64,000 nt of DNA, from positions 167,101,624 to 167,165,623 of the forward strand of contig CM057461.1 in the NCBI GenBank assembly GCA_030035585.1, given 5' to 3'. The notes under the pieces were generated by a model. It was given only the letters and a program-made list of their open reading frames with translations. It was not told where the DNA came from and did no database searches. Positions 21,845-33,258 of the stretch are shown in pieces (within the stretch, counting starts at the first letter, position 1; each line of letters opens with the position of its first letter). Made by a program: the position numbers and the translations under genes. The stretch is from Dugong dugon (lineage: Eukaryota; Chordata; Mammalia; Sirenia; Dugongidae).

Positions 21845-22167
21845 TTTCACAAATCTGTCTTGGAAAAAGTACAGCCAGAACGCCTCTTAGAAGCAAGGAC
21901 GGTAAGACTTTGTCTCACATACTTTGGACATGTTATCAGGAGAAATTAGTCCCTAGAGAAGGACATCATGCGTGGTAAAGTAGAGGGTCAATGAGAAAGA
22001 GGAAGACCCTGAATGAGATGGATTGACACAGCAGCTGAAACAATGGGCTCAAGCATAACAACAATTGTGAGGATGGTGCAGGACCAGGCAGAGTTTCATT
22101 CTGTTGTACATAGGGTCGCTATGAGTCAGAACTGACTCGACAACACCTAACACCAAAAACAACTTCT
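21845..22167 (+). mobile_element. RTE LINE 3' end fragment
   Basis: The last ~320 bases of a BovB/RTE-clade LINE. Translation shows the C-terminal pattern of this clade: YFGHVI, a basic GRP...MRWIDTAAET block, and the ending VHRVAMSQN near 22109-22135. The noncoding end is 'gactcgacaacacctaacac'. The stretch 'catagggtcgctatgagtca' inside the last codons is shared with the AfroSINE tail. It lies inside the L1, next to an LTR element. Confidence 0.85.
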
Positions 22168-22937
22168 CAAGGGGGAAGGAGAAACAAGATCAACTGCCCA
22201 AGGCTGATTCCCATGAGGCAGAGGTCATATGTGTCTCCTCTCTCTGCCATCTTTACCAATTCTGACACCAATCATCCCTCTCACAGCACTCTCTACTTTT
22301 CTGCTGGGTTAGATATCCACTGCAATGGCCACACAGCACTCACACACAGTACTCATGATTACGGGGTTTATTAGGGAAGTAACACATTACAATTCAGGTT
22401 AAGGAATGCTCAGGGTACAGTTCTTCCATCAGGACAATCTCTTCCCAGCCACACTCGCAGGCAAGCCTCTCTCTAACTCTCCGCCTCTGCCCTGCTCAGG
22501 TAAGTGTTACAAAGCTCTTTTAGCTCTGCTGATAAGTGCCCAGAGGCACATTACTCCACCAGCAAGCCTCCTGCCCAAAAGCACTCAGCTTTCTCACTCT
22601 GTGGGCCATGCCATCTCCTGCCATCATTTCTCTGCTGCTGCTTCTGAAGAGCTCTCTCTCTCTCTCTCTGTCTTCTGGTTCCAAGAGCTTCTCAGCACAG
22701 AGATCCTGGGTCCAAAAGACAACCCCTCCACTCCTAGCAGTTCTTCCTTGGTGGTGGTGAGATCTTCTCTCTCCCGCCTCTGGGATGACTCACCTCAAGC
22801 CTTGTGGGATGGCAAAACTGACCAATTCCTTTGGTGGGCCACAATTACCCTATCTGCAGAGTCCCGCCCAATCACCTGGGTGGGAGTTACTAGACCATGG
22901 TGAGAAAGGCCACACAAAAGTGGTCCATTGGACTACA
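22168..22937 (-). mobile_element. ERVL-type LTR with a little internal sequence, minus strand
   Basis: Read on the minus strand, an LTR starts at 22937 (TGTAGTCCAATGG), has a polyadenylation signal AATAAA (complement at 22367-22372), and is followed near 22276 by ATTGGTGTCAGAATTGG, which resembles the tRNA-Leu primer site region of ERVL elements. The LTR shares 'tggacccaggatctctgtgc' with the solo LTRs at 27993 and 33259. Only about 100 bp of internal sequence follows, so no viral genes remain. The 165-codon plus frame over it is an antisense accident. Confidence 0.65.
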
Positions 22938-24222
22938 TTAGGCATTAGAGAAATGCAAATCAAAACTACAATGAGATACCCTCTCACCCCAATAATACTG
23001 GCACTAATCAAAAAAAAAAAACAAAAAACAAAAAATAACAAGTTGAAGAGGTTGCAAGGATACTGGAACTCTTATGCACTGCTGGTGGGAATGTAAAATG
23101 GTATGACCACTTTGGAAAACATATGGTGCTTCCTTAGAAAGCTAGAAATAGAAATACCATATGATCCAGCAACCCTACTTTTAGGAATATACCCTAGAGA
23201 AATAACAGCTGTCACATAAATAGACATATGCACACCCATTTTCATTATAGCACTATTCACAGTAACAAAAATGATGGAAACAATCTAAATGTCCATCAAC
23301 AGATGAATGGATACACAAATTATGGTACATACACACAATGGAGTACTATGCAATGATAAAGAACAATGATGAATCTGCGAAACATCTCACAACATGGATG
23401 AATCTGGAGAGCATTATGCTGAGTGAAATAAGTCAATCACAATACAAAGGCAAATATCATATAAGACCACTATCATAAGAACTCAAGAAAAGGTTTACAC
23501 ACAGAAAAAAAACATTCTTTGATGGTTACGAGGGTGGGGAGGGGTGGCGAGGGGAAACCACTAACTAGATAGTAGACAAGTGTCAATTTTGGTGAAGGGA
23601 AAGAAAATGCACAATATAGGGCAGGTCCACACAATGTGACCAAAGCAAAGGCATAGATGTTTCCTAGACACACCCAAACATCTTGAGGGACTGAGTTGCT
23701 GGGGCTGGGAGCCAGGAACCATAGTCTTGAGGAACATCTAGGTCAATTGGCATAACATAGTTTGTAAAGAAAATGTCTTACATTCCATTTTGGTGAGTAG
23801 CGTCTGGGGTCTAAAACCTTGCAAGCGGCCATCTAAGATACGTTTTTTGGTCCCATCCCATCTGGAGCAAAGAAGAATGAAGAAAACCAAAAAAAAAAAA
23901 AACAAGGAAAATACTAGCCCAAAGGACTAAAGGACCACATGAACCAGAGCCTCCACCAGCCTGAGCCTAGAAAAACTAGATGATGACAGGCTATCACCAC
24001 CGACTGCTCTGACAGGAGTCACAGCAGAGAGTCCCGGACAGAGCAGGAGAAAAACACAGGACAAAATTCTAACTCACAAAAAAGACCAGACCTACTGGTC
24101 TGACAGAGACAGGGGGAACCCCTGAGACTATGGCCCTGGACTCTCTGCTAACCCAGAACTGGAACCGCTCCCCAAGCCCACTTTTCAGACAAAGGTTAGC
24201 CAGGACTATAAAATAAACAATA

Positions 24223-24382
24223 GAGACTTGGTGGCACAGTGGTTAAGAGTTTGGCTGCTAACCAAAAGATCGACAGCTCAAATCCACCAGCTGCTCCTTG
24301 GAAACCCTATGGGGCAGTTCTACTCTGTCCTGTAGGGTCGCTATGAGTCAGAATCAACTGGATAGCAGCAGGGTTTACAGGT
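24223..24382 (+). mobile_element. AfroSINE nested in the L1 3' UTR
   Basis: Target duplication TATAAAATAAACAATA (24207-24222) and TATAAAACAAACAGTA (24383-24398), 14 of 16 identical. Short form. Confidence 0.93.
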
Positions 24383-24702
24383 TATAAAACAAACAGTAAC
24401 ACACATGAAGAACTTGCTTCTTAGTTCAATCAAATATATAAGACCAAATGGACAACTCCTGCCCAAAAGCAAAATAAGAAGGCAGGAAGGCACAGGACCT
24501 GGACAAATAGCACAGGGAACCCGGGGTTGGAAGGGAGAGCATGCCATCACATTATGGGGACTGCAATCAATGTCACAAAATAATATGTGTATACATTTTT
24601 GAATGCGAAATTAACTTGAGCTGTAAACTTTCACCTAAAGCACAATAAAATTTTATTAAAAAAATGATTTAAATTAAAAAAAATAAAATAATTCTACCTT
24701 AG

Positions 24703-27182
24703 GCCCCCACCTTCTGTATCTAAGATTTCAGTTTTTATGCTTATCCTCATCATATTTACACTGAACCACAAAAGAATCCTCTTAGTGACCTGGAGGGTCT
24801 AATTCTTAATAGACTACTCATGACTGTGTTGTTTTTACACACTGAGCTAATAGCACAACAAAATCTTATTTCATAATTTCCTAAAAGCAACTTTAAACTT
24901 ATACCTACAGAATATGTTCTGATTCTGCAAAAAATCTAGCTTCACTTCTCCTATTCTTAACTACATACATGATATTCAATTTTTTCCTTAAAAAAATATG
25001 GATCGTTAACCTTGTTTTAGTCATTTGAAATCCGGGACACAGTGGGTTTGAATGGCAAAAGGTAGCTTACTATTACAATTCTTCTTGTGGGTATTTAAAA
25101 ATGGAAAGATTATTATATGTTTTGCTGATTTTATAATAGATATCTGTAGTTTTAAAACTTCAATCATTAGAGGAGTGTATAAATTAGACAGTCACGTTTC
25201 CCCATAATCCCTTTTTTCAGCATGAACCACAGTTAATAGTTGTGTGGCTCTCCTTTCAGACTTATTTTACTGAGTTTACAAAGCACTTTCACATACTTCA
25301 TCTCACTGAAACCTCACAACAGCAGTATTCAATTATAAATGTGAGATCGGGGAAATTGTTTTCCAGTGAACTTTAATAACTTTCTCACAAAAGGGAGCTA
25401 CCATGACTGACTACCTTCTATTCACATTTTGCAAAAACCTAGGCCAGGATTGATTCACTGTGACCTTTCATGCTCAATTCATATAGCAAAGAGCAGACTG
25501 GGCTGTGGAGAGCAGAATTAATCCAAAATCTGCTAAGCATTTTGGTTCTATCAGTTACAGGCTTAGCTAAACACAAAATATTTGCATGGTTAATAGATAA
25601 AAGTTGGAGCAGTCTTCCAGAACGCTATAAAGGATGCTTCTTCAAGATCTGTAAGAAAGATGTGGGACTTGCTTGTTTAAACTGTGGTATAAAATTTAGT
25701 TCAAATTACAGTAAATTGTGTATCTCCTCCCATATAAGTGGGTAGAGATAGACTTAACACACCAATTACTGCTAGAGATAAAGTAGCAGCTCTCAAATTA
25801 ATGGAATAAAACAAGTGCCCCCAGGCTAAGAGCATAGTCTTGGGGTTAGCTCCTTAATTAGTGGGCCCTTTGTTCTAATAGATCTTATAGATAAGATCTT
25901 GAAATCAAGTCTGGGTGGGGAAAGGAGGGTGTTGGAGAGAGGTTGGAGTCTTAGGTGAATCTGGTTACCATAGTTTTAGACTAGACTAATGGAAAGATAA
26001 GGACCTTGCTTTCAAAGGGCCAGATCACCCTTATCTCTTGAATTAGTTTGTGTATAGTGAACTGTTTATTTGGGCCTAGGAAGTTGCTCAATGAACCCAT
26101 AATGATGGGACTAAGATTAAATTTCTCTCCAATGACAAACTAAAGGATCCTTAATATTTTTCAGTCTTCATCCATTTTCCAAATCAAAGGCAAAAATGTT
26201 TGCTAGGCAAATTGGCCATCTTTCTTATTGTGGCTTTAGAATTGTTGCTTGTATATTTCTCATAAGCTATTTGGTCTCAACCCTCTGAAGCATGGGGAAG
26301 TGGTGATAGAAGTGGATTTCATTTCCACTGAAACAAAAAAGGCAGCAACAAGTCTCTGAGCTCCCTTGCTTCTGTGCAAATGCAGAGTGACTTGGAGTAC
26401 TGTGACCTAGCTTGAAATGTTGTAATGGCCCTGATAGTGATTCATGTCCTCACAAAACAAACAGCTATCTCTCTAACCCTTCACAGCTTAGGCGGGGCCT
26501 CCACCACAGAGCTGCCTTTGGTCAGCTCTGCTGGCTTTGATTATGAGACTGGCAGCCAGTGGAAGAGAGAAAAGGACATTCAGGGAATTTTAAGTGGTTT
26601 GGATCAGCAGTTGTCATGTACGATTGATGTTCATTTATATTTCACCAGCCAAAATCTAATGCTGCCCCAAAATTGGGAAAGAAATATTTCATATACTAAT
26701 CAGGCCCAATCCTGCTTTAATGTAAAAAAATGAGCTGTCCTACCTTTTTTCAATCCTTTTCTCAGAAGGGAGATTTAATATTTCCTGACAGTGCTTTAAA
26801 TACTTTGCTGTTCAGACTTCAATGAATCCACAATAATTATATCAGTTAAACCAGCTTGGTTTTTCCAAAGCTGTTTTAAGCCTAGTGTACTTTTGAACTC
26901 TTTATCATGGCATTCATCCTTTGATATTTCGTTTAATAGAGAAAGGGCCAATACGCAGATGAATCACCACTTAACCATTTAACCCATTAACTTACTAGTT
27001 GTTCTATAGTTTCCCATCTCCCTCCTTTCCAGAAAGTTAATTACACTGAATCTAGGAGCCATTTGCTATTCCCAGTGGAGAATTTCAAGGAAGGCCCAGT
27101 ACTTTTTAACTCCCAGAAGAACAAGCAATGAAGACTTCAGTAGATTATCATTAAGAACTAATTTAACATTTAGTATCTAACT
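24703..27182. other. Unassigned sequence, mostly unique
   Basis: About 2.5 kb with no young repeat and no recognisable exon. Frames of 91 codons (25470-25745) and 102 codons (26425-26733) on the plus strand carry no domain I know. I would not call genes without homology or RNA support. Confidence 0.45.
25260..25420 (+). repeat. Possible MIR fragment
   Basis: 'aaagcactttcacatacttc', 'atctcactgaaacctcacaa', and 'aactttctcacaaaaggg' follow the MIR order loosely. Confidence 0.4.
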
Positions 27183-27193
27183 AAGCCTTTGAT

Positions 27194-27359
27194 AAACCCA
27201 AAAACACATTGCCATCAGGTCAATTCCAACTTATAGCAACCCTATAGGACAGAGTGGTACTGCCCCATAGGGATTACAAGGAGCAGCTGGTGGGTTTGAA
27301 CCTCCAGTCTCTCGGTTAACAGTCAAGTTCTTTAACAACTGTGCCACTAGGGCTCCTCC
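27194..27359 (-). mobile_element. AfroSINE, short form, minus strand
   Basis: Flanked by AAGCCTTTGAT (27183-27193) and AAGCCTTTATA (27360-27370). Head complement 'gtgccactagggctcctcc' and tail complement 'gccatcaggtcaattccaac' are visible. Confidence 0.92.
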
Positions 27360-27370
27360 AAGCCTTTATA

Positions 27371-27987
27371 GGAGCATTTATTTTGTCATTTCTATGAAGG
27401 AAGCTAAAAACTTTATCTTTGTTTCACAGATGGAGAAAGTGTGGGATAACACCATACCATTGTTTTAGGGGAAAAAAATGTACCAGTTCATGGTAATGTT
27501 TCTTTAGGTGGAAATTAATTCTACACGTCCCTCATCATCCCCTCAAGAAAATCCAACTATTTCATCATAATATTGGCTTCAATCAGTGTGTCCATTCATA
27601 ATGAACCAAACTCTCCAGTAAAATGAGATCTTCTTGATATGCTGTATTAGCAATATTCAGCCTTCACCTCTACAATAACTGAACAAACAAACAGCACAGT
27701 TAGGAATTATTTTTCTTCAGGACAGCCAAAGAGCATTAAATGTATTTGCACAAAGCCGTAAAGCAAATGCGGGAATTAGAAGGCCTCCCCTCCGTGTGTG
27801 AGGTATGTGGGGAGGTGGTGTGAGGAGGTGAGCTCAGGGGTGGCAAACCTAGCAGTCTGAGGAACATGGTATGCTGATAGAGCAGCCTGGGTGTGCCAGG
27901 TCTAGACTCCTCCTCTTTATTTCTTCAGATGACCACTGAATCTCCACATCAGAAGCTGCCTTAACTTCTTTGAAAGTATAAACAATA
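27371..27987. other. Unassigned sequence
   Basis: No gene or named repeat. G-rich patch at about 27795-27845. Confidence 0.5.
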
Positions 27988-27992
27988 ACACT

Positions 27993-28510
27993 TTTTATAG
28001 ATTTGTGTCCCCCAAAAATGTATGTCAACTTGGCTAGGCCATGATTCCCACTACTGTGTGATCGTCCATCATTTTGTCATCTGATGTGGTTTTCCTATGT
28101 GTTGTAAATCCTACCTCTATGATGTTAATGAGGCAGGATTAGAGGCAGTGATGCTAATGAGGCAGGACTCAATCTACAAGATGAGGTTGTGTCTTAAGTC
28201 AACCTCTTTTGAGATAAAAAAAGAGAGAAGCAAGCAGAAAGTCAGGAGGACCTCATACCACCAAGAAACAAGAGCCAGGAGAATAGCTCGTCCTTTGGAC
28301 CCAGGATCCCTGTGCTGAGAAGCTCCTTGGCCAGGGAAGATTGATGACAAGGACCTTCCCCAAAAGCCAACAGGGAGAGAAAGGCTTCCCCTGGAGCTGG
28401 CACCCTGAATTCAGACTTCTAGCCTCCTAGACTGTGAGAGAATAATTTCTCTTTGTTAAAGCCATCCACTTGTGGTATTTCTGTTACAGCAGCTCTAGAT
28501 AACAAAGACA
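27993..28510 (+). mobile_element. Solo MaLR/ERVL-type LTR, copy 1
   Basis: A perfect 5 bp target duplication ACACT lies at 27988-27992 and 28511-28515, the size typical of ERVL/MaLR elements. Blocks are 'gtgtcccccaaaaatgtatg', 'gttaatgaggcaggatta', 'ggacccaggatccctgtgct', 'ctagactgtgagagaataat', and an end in 'tagataacaaagaca'. The first bases are mutated from the expected TG. Same family as 33259-33739. No internal viral sequence. Confidence 0.82.
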
Positions 28511-28802
28511 ACACTGTAAACTAGTTCTTACTTTTGGGAATTCTTTAATTGTTCTCACATAATTTCCTGTGTAAAAATAAATTAGAAGTCATGGAGTAGA
28601 TACTGACTAATAAAAAAGAGAATATTAAAGAGATGACTGTAAGTGGTTATGAAATTTAAGTAAGCCTACAAAATATAGACATTGCAGTGTCAAAATAGAG
28701 GAAAGATGATAACAAGACAAGGTTGGTTTTGAACTTCCAGTCAACAATCATCATGTTTTCTCTTCATTTTCTAATAATTAACTTTTTAGTATTTTACATT
28801 TG

Positions 28803-28877
28803 ACCAAAAACCAAAGCCGCTGCCATCGAGTCAATTCCGACTCATGGCGACCCTACAGGACAGATTAGAACTGCCTC
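28803..28877 (-). mobile_element. AfroSINE, 5'-truncated (tail half only)
   Basis: 'accaaaaaccaaagccgctg', 'gagtcaattccgactcatgg', and 'ggacagattagaactgcc' are the complement of the tail half. It ends at about 75 bases; no clear duplication. Confidence 0.85.
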
Positions 28878-29368
28878 TTATAAATTCATACTTCCATTAT
28901 CTAATGCTTTGTGTTTTAAGCCCGCCTAACTGCATTTACATACTACTCCAAGATAAACATCAACAACTAAATTTTCCATTTTTACTTCAAGGGAGAAAAC
29001 TTCCGAAGATACTAATAGAATAACTTAGAAAAGGCTGCTTGTTATGACAATGAGTTTGGACCATTTGTAGTACTAACACCAAGTTGGGATGCTACAATGG
29101 TAAGACTTTCAAATTTGGGAGTTAGAGGACACAAAATCCAGTTTTGCCTTTGCTAATTCAACAGGCTACCTAATATGGTTTCTTTAATTTAAACCTTCCC
29201 CAATGATACTTTATGGGAAGTATGAAATTGTGCATGTGTCACTTAGCTTAAGCTAGGCTTTAAGGATGAGTATTTGCCCTAACCAAAAATTCATACCCCA
29301 AGGTGATCAGCTAAACTTCTAATCAGAAAGCCCACTCTCCAGAGGTGGTTACTAGCAAGGAGTCAGCT

Positions 29369-29409
29369 ACCTTAACCTACCTTAACCTTCCCTAACCTAC
29401 CTTAACCTT
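29369..29409. repeat. Short tandem repeat, unit about ACCTTAACCT
   Basis: Imperfect repeats of accttaacct / accttaacctt / ccctaacct over about 41 bases. Confidence 0.8.
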
Positions 29410-30405
29410 CACTGTAGAATTTCTTAATTAGTGTAATTCATGTTAAAAATGGGTTTTCACTGGTAAAACTGGTGGCTTGTCAATTAGCATTATGGACATT
29501 AGAAATGGGTTTTAACTGGTGAAAATAATGATAATAAAGACATGTGGATTGGATAAAATATTCTAGAGACTCTTAGTCTGCTTGCATAAATGGAGAATCA
29601 GAATCCAGAAGACCTTGTGGCCTGTACCCTTATGGATATTGTCTAAAGATTGATTACTAGATTATCCTGTGTCTGGCCATTGACTCAGTCCTCAGTCATG
29701 CAGTTGCCTGAAGCCTATAGTAAAGTTAAATGAACCCTGCCTCTACAATATTGTCATATGTGCCTCAGGTGAGCATTTCATGCATGGTGTGGTTAGACTA
29801 TCTGAAGGCCAATAGCTGGAATTTCATCAACCTTATAGAAAATGTTGTATGAGCTGTTTGTGCCTTCTTCCTAATAAATGTTTGTTAATATACATCTCTA
29901 TATGTGGCCAAATTTGGTCAGAGATTTATTTTTATTGGAATCTGGAGAAAAGGTTGTCAGGGAGATAGTTACCCTCACCATCTCTAATTGTCAGTGGCTA
30001 CCACTATCCACAAAATAATTTTTACATTGTCCTTCAGTCAGTACTTGATCTCTCTTTAGCCCCATCCTGGATATTTTTAACCCAGGTGTTTACACACAAT
30101 TTGAGGGTAATGAATCCATTGATATCTAGACTATAGGCCCAAAGAGATTCAGTTGGATTCCATACATGCGCTGGGCTGTCCTGGGTCAGCAGTCCTTTCA
30201 GAACCCCATAGGTTGGACTGGTCCCCGTCTCCCAGAGTCTCAGGGGCAGTTAGGATATCTCCATTTCCCTCCAGGCTTCTTAACTGAAAACCCTAGAGGA
30301 GTCCTGAGCAATACTTCCTGCTGATGAAGTTTCTTCCGTGGGCCTTTGGTAACTGCCCACGAGAATAGAACACAGATATGGAAGTCCTGGGGCCATGTAA
30401 TATTA

Positions 30406-30436
30406 GTGGTGGTGGTGGTGGTGATGAGGAGGAGGA
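30406..30436. repeat. (GGT)n/(GGA)n microsatellite
   Basis: GTG repeats run into gatgaggaggagg. Confidence 0.9.
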
Positions 30437-30494
30437 AGATGATTATTAATACAACTTCCACATAGTGAAAATCTATATTGTCATAGATTGTGTT

Positions 30495-31070
30495 TGGCTA
30501 CACATAAAATAAAACTTAAAAAATATTAGCTTAAACCAATAAGGGTTTATTTTTCCTTATATAATAAATTTGTTGTTGTATGCCATCAAATCAATTCTGA
30601 CTCATAGCCACCCTATAGGACAGATTAGAACTGCCCCATAGAGTTTCCTAGGCTGTAATCTTTACAGGAGCAGATCATTAGGTCTTTCCTCCTGCAGAGA
30701 GGGCTGGTGGATTTGAACCACCAACCTTTTGGTTAGCAGCTGAGCACTTAACCATTGTGCTATGGGGGCCCTTTATATAATAAATCTAGAGGTGGGCCTT
30801 CTAAGAGTGGTGCAGGGGTTCAATGATGCCATCAGGGACACACGGTGTATTTTCTTGCTCTGCCACATTAGTTTGTGACTTTTGTCTTCATTCTTTCAAA
30901 ATGGCTGCAGCACCTCCAGGCAGGCAACGGGAAAGGATAGAGGGAAAAGGGCTTTCACAAAGTAAAGTTTTGCATTTGTATTCAGAAAAATTCAGTCAAC
31001 AAATTCCACTTACATTACGTTGGCTAGAACTTTGTCATTTCCTAGCTGCAAGGAGTTGGGGAAGTGAGTA
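30495..31070 (+). repeat. Ancient interspersed repeat, family unassigned, copy 1
   Basis: 'attagcttaaaccaataagg', 'gtttatttttccttatataa', then past an AfroSINE 'ggggttcaatgatgccatca' and 'aaaatggctgcagcacctcc' parallel the copy at 60815-61650 ('gtggcttaatcaaacaagag', 'tttatcttcctcacataaca', 'agatggctgcccctcctcc'). Same order and spacing suggest one family. Confidence 0.45.
30570..30772 (-). mobile_element. AfroSINE with RTE-type tail, minus strand
   Basis: A perfect 13 bp target duplication TTATATAATAAAT lies at 30557-30569 and 30773-30785. Unlike most copies, the tail complement begins TTGTTGTTGTATGCC, close to the RTE end (GTTGTTGTTAGGTGC) and unlike the usual CCAAAAACCAAACC. Long form with the 'gtaatctttacaggagcaga' block. 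Confidence 0.93.
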
Positions 31071-31159
31071 ATTTTAGTTGGGCATATTGCCATCCTCAAC
31101 AAAATGAAATTCTGATAGTAAGGGAGAACGGCTATTGATAGGCAACTGCTAGTGTTTAC
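31071..31159. other. Unassigned sequence
   Basis: Short gap between repeats; nothing seen. Confidence 0.4.
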
Positions 31160-31320
31160 TTCTCCTCTTTATCAGGCATCTTCTCAGGTACTTTACATAC
31201 ATATCATCTCTACCTTGTACAGTAATCATTTTCCACAGATCAGAACGGAAGATCAAAGAATTTTAGTAACTTGCCCAAGAAAATGGCAAGCCGTGATTTG
31301 AATCTAAGTCAATTTGTCTA
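31160..31320 (+). repeat. MIR fragment
   Basis: 'caggcatcttctcaggtact', 'ttacatacatatcatctcta', 'taacttgcccaagaaaatgg', and 'gatttgaatctaag' follow the MIR order. Confidence 0.65.
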
Positions 31321-31349
31321 ATAGTATTACTATTAATAATAATTATTAA

Positions 31350-31618
31350 TAATAATAAAAGTTAACATTAATAAAATGCTTCTTATGTTTCAGTTATTCC
31401 TCTAGGTGTTTTATGTGCATTGACTCGTTTCTTCCTCACAGAAATCATCTGAGAAAGGTGTTTCATTGTCCTTACTTATCAGATGAGGAAACTAAGGCTT
31501 AGAGAAGTTAAGGAACTTGCTTAGAGTCACATAGCTTGTAAGAGGTGAAGTTCAAGTTTGAACTCAATTCTGTGTGACTCCTGAGCTTTTTATAACTCTG
31601 CTACACAGCCTCTTCAAT
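31350..31618 (+). repeat. MIR, nearly full length
   Basis: Close match in order: 'aaaatgcttcttatgtttca', 'ttttatgtgcattgactcgt', 'gatgaggaaactaaggctta', 'gagaagttaaggaacttgct', 'agagtcacatagcttgtaag', and 'gctacacagcctctt'. One of the best preserved ancient repeats here. Confidence 0.85.
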
Positions 31619-32649
31619 ACTCACCTGCTCACACTGTGTCCACTGACGCCATCTTACTAAGGCTGTTGAAGTGAACGAGCCAATAGTCAAACACCAATGA
31701 AGCAACCAATCACTACAGCAAATTAGAGGGATTAAACAAGGAGGGACCTGAGAGTGAGAAATGAAGAGTAAAGAGATAGCAGGAAAATGAGTAAGGTTCA
31801 AGCTGGTATCCAACCACGTGCAAGAATACTTGTTTAATGTTTTCCCCCGATGCAGAGGTCCTCTTTTACCTACATCAGTGTGTATTCTTGATGCAGCCAC
31901 AAGGAAATGTCTGTCACTTTAGATGATCACTGGTCACTACCTACCCAATAACCATTCTCCCATTCATCTTTACTAACAGAAACTCCATTTTGCTAAGGGC
32001 AGCTTTGGGCTCAGTTAAAATGTCTCAACTCCACAGACTTCTTTGCCTCTATGAGGTGGCTATGCAACACAAAATGGACTAATGACATACAAGTAAGCAG
32101 TGTTTTGGTTAGGGCTTCCTGCAAAGTTATTGTTTACCTGCTAAAAAGAAACAAGCTCAAATAGCACATGCATTTGCCTTTTGTTCATTCCTCTTCTTTC
32201 AGCCTGGAATGCAGTTGTGATGCTGAGTGAAGCAGCAGCCATCTTGAGAGCATGAAAATTATAGCCTCACATTAAGGATGATATGGTGGAAAGACTAGCA
32301 ACCTGAGTCCCTGATAGCATCGTAGAGCCTCCATAATAGCCCACGTATACCTATCTCTCGACTTTTGTGACAATTTGAAAAAACAAAACAAAACCCTATT
32401 TAGTTAAGCCACTGAGGTTGCTTTGTTTTTATTGTTGTTACATGGAGCTAAAAATAATCCCTACAAATAGAGATGGACATGATAAACTCAATCAGGTTTG
32501 TTCTGAGTTTAGGACCAGAGCCATATCCAACATTGAACATATCATTGTCATTGTCCCTAGGTTCAACTGTGAGAGGAACCAGGTGTGAGTTTAATTAGTC
32601 TGGAAGGAATGGGTTTATGGCTCTGGTATCTTGCACTAAAGAAGGCCTC
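31619..32649. other. Mostly unassigned; possible ancient repeat at 32180-32460
   Basis: 'ggaatgcagttgtgatgctg', 'gcagcagccatcttgagagc', and 'gtccctgatagcatcgtaga', followed near 32404 by 'aagccactgaggttgctttg', look like a widespread mammalian repeat 3' end, family not assigned. No gene seen. Confidence 0.4.
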
Positions 32650-33060
32650 ATGGTAGTAAGGTGACATTGTAGAAAGAGCACAGGCTTTGGCAAATCTAAC
32701 CTTCATGACTAATTGTTTAACCTTGGACAACTTTTACTCACCCACTCTGAGCCTCCACTTCCTTACCTCTAAAATGAAGATTAAAATACCTTTAATATTT
32801 ACTCCAAGGAGCCCTGGTTACACAGTGGTTAAAGCTCTCTGCTGCTGACTGAAAAGTTGGTGGTTCAAACCAACCAGCTGCTCCACGGGAGAAAGATGTG
32901 ACAGTCTGCTTCTGTAAAGATTTACAGCCTTGGAAGCCCTATGGGACAGTTGTACTGTGCCCCACAGGGTCGCTATGAGTCAGAATCGACTCGACGGCAA
33001 TGGGAAATATTTACTGTGAGGATCAAAAATAGAAGTGTGTGAAGTGCCTAACACCAATGG
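32650..33060 (+). repeat. MIR split by an AfroSINE
   Basis: 'gtagaaagagcacaggcttt', 'ttgtttaaccttggacaact', 'tgagcctccacttccttacc', and 'tctaaaatgaagattaaaat' form a MIR. After the SINE it resumes with 'gtgaggatcaaaaatagaag' and 'gtgtgtgaagtgcctaacac'. Confidence 0.8.
32804..33005 (+). mobile_element. AfroSINE, long form, nested in MIR
   Basis: Perfect 10 bp target duplication AATATTTACT at 32794-32803 and 33006-33015. Contains 'gggagaaagatgtgacagtc' and 'gtaaagatttacagcc', and a CpG-rich tail 'gactcgacggcaatggg', suggesting a younger copy. Confidence 0.96.
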
Positions 33061-33258
33061 TGTGTGTGTGTATATAAAGTATCGTTTATTATAAATTACC
33101 CCCTTCACCAGTGCAAATGGAACAAATCATCTCACCCTCTCTAACTCTCCTCTCAATGCCTCCCTAAGGCTTCTTGCCTTTGGAAAATTACTTCCTCCTG
33201 GAGTTTGCCCTAGGTTTTCATTTTATCCAGATTTTTCTTGGTTAAAAAAGTTGGTGGG

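Larger units (their letters stand above)
28516..30494. other. Unassigned sequence
   Basis: Mostly unique AT-rich DNA around an AfroSINE scrap and two short tandem repeats listed separately. 30040-30380 may be old retroelement DNA, not assigned. No gene seen. Confidence 0.45.

Noticed and set aside
21804..21850. Matching end of a second LTR left of the RTE tail
   Set aside because: The left flank starts with TG but does not resemble the LTR end near 22276, and the 5 bp flanks match poorly (ttact versus ttagg).
22406..22903. 165-codon plus-strand open frame as a gene
   Set aside because: It lies antisense to an ERVL-type LTR with a polyadenylation signal on the minus strand, and it has no domain.
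26425..26733. 102-codon plus frame as a small protein
   Set aside because: No recognisable motif; a frame of this length is expected by chance in 64 kb.
28803..28877. Target duplication around the truncated AfroSINE
   Set aside because: No convincing direct repeat was found on both sides.
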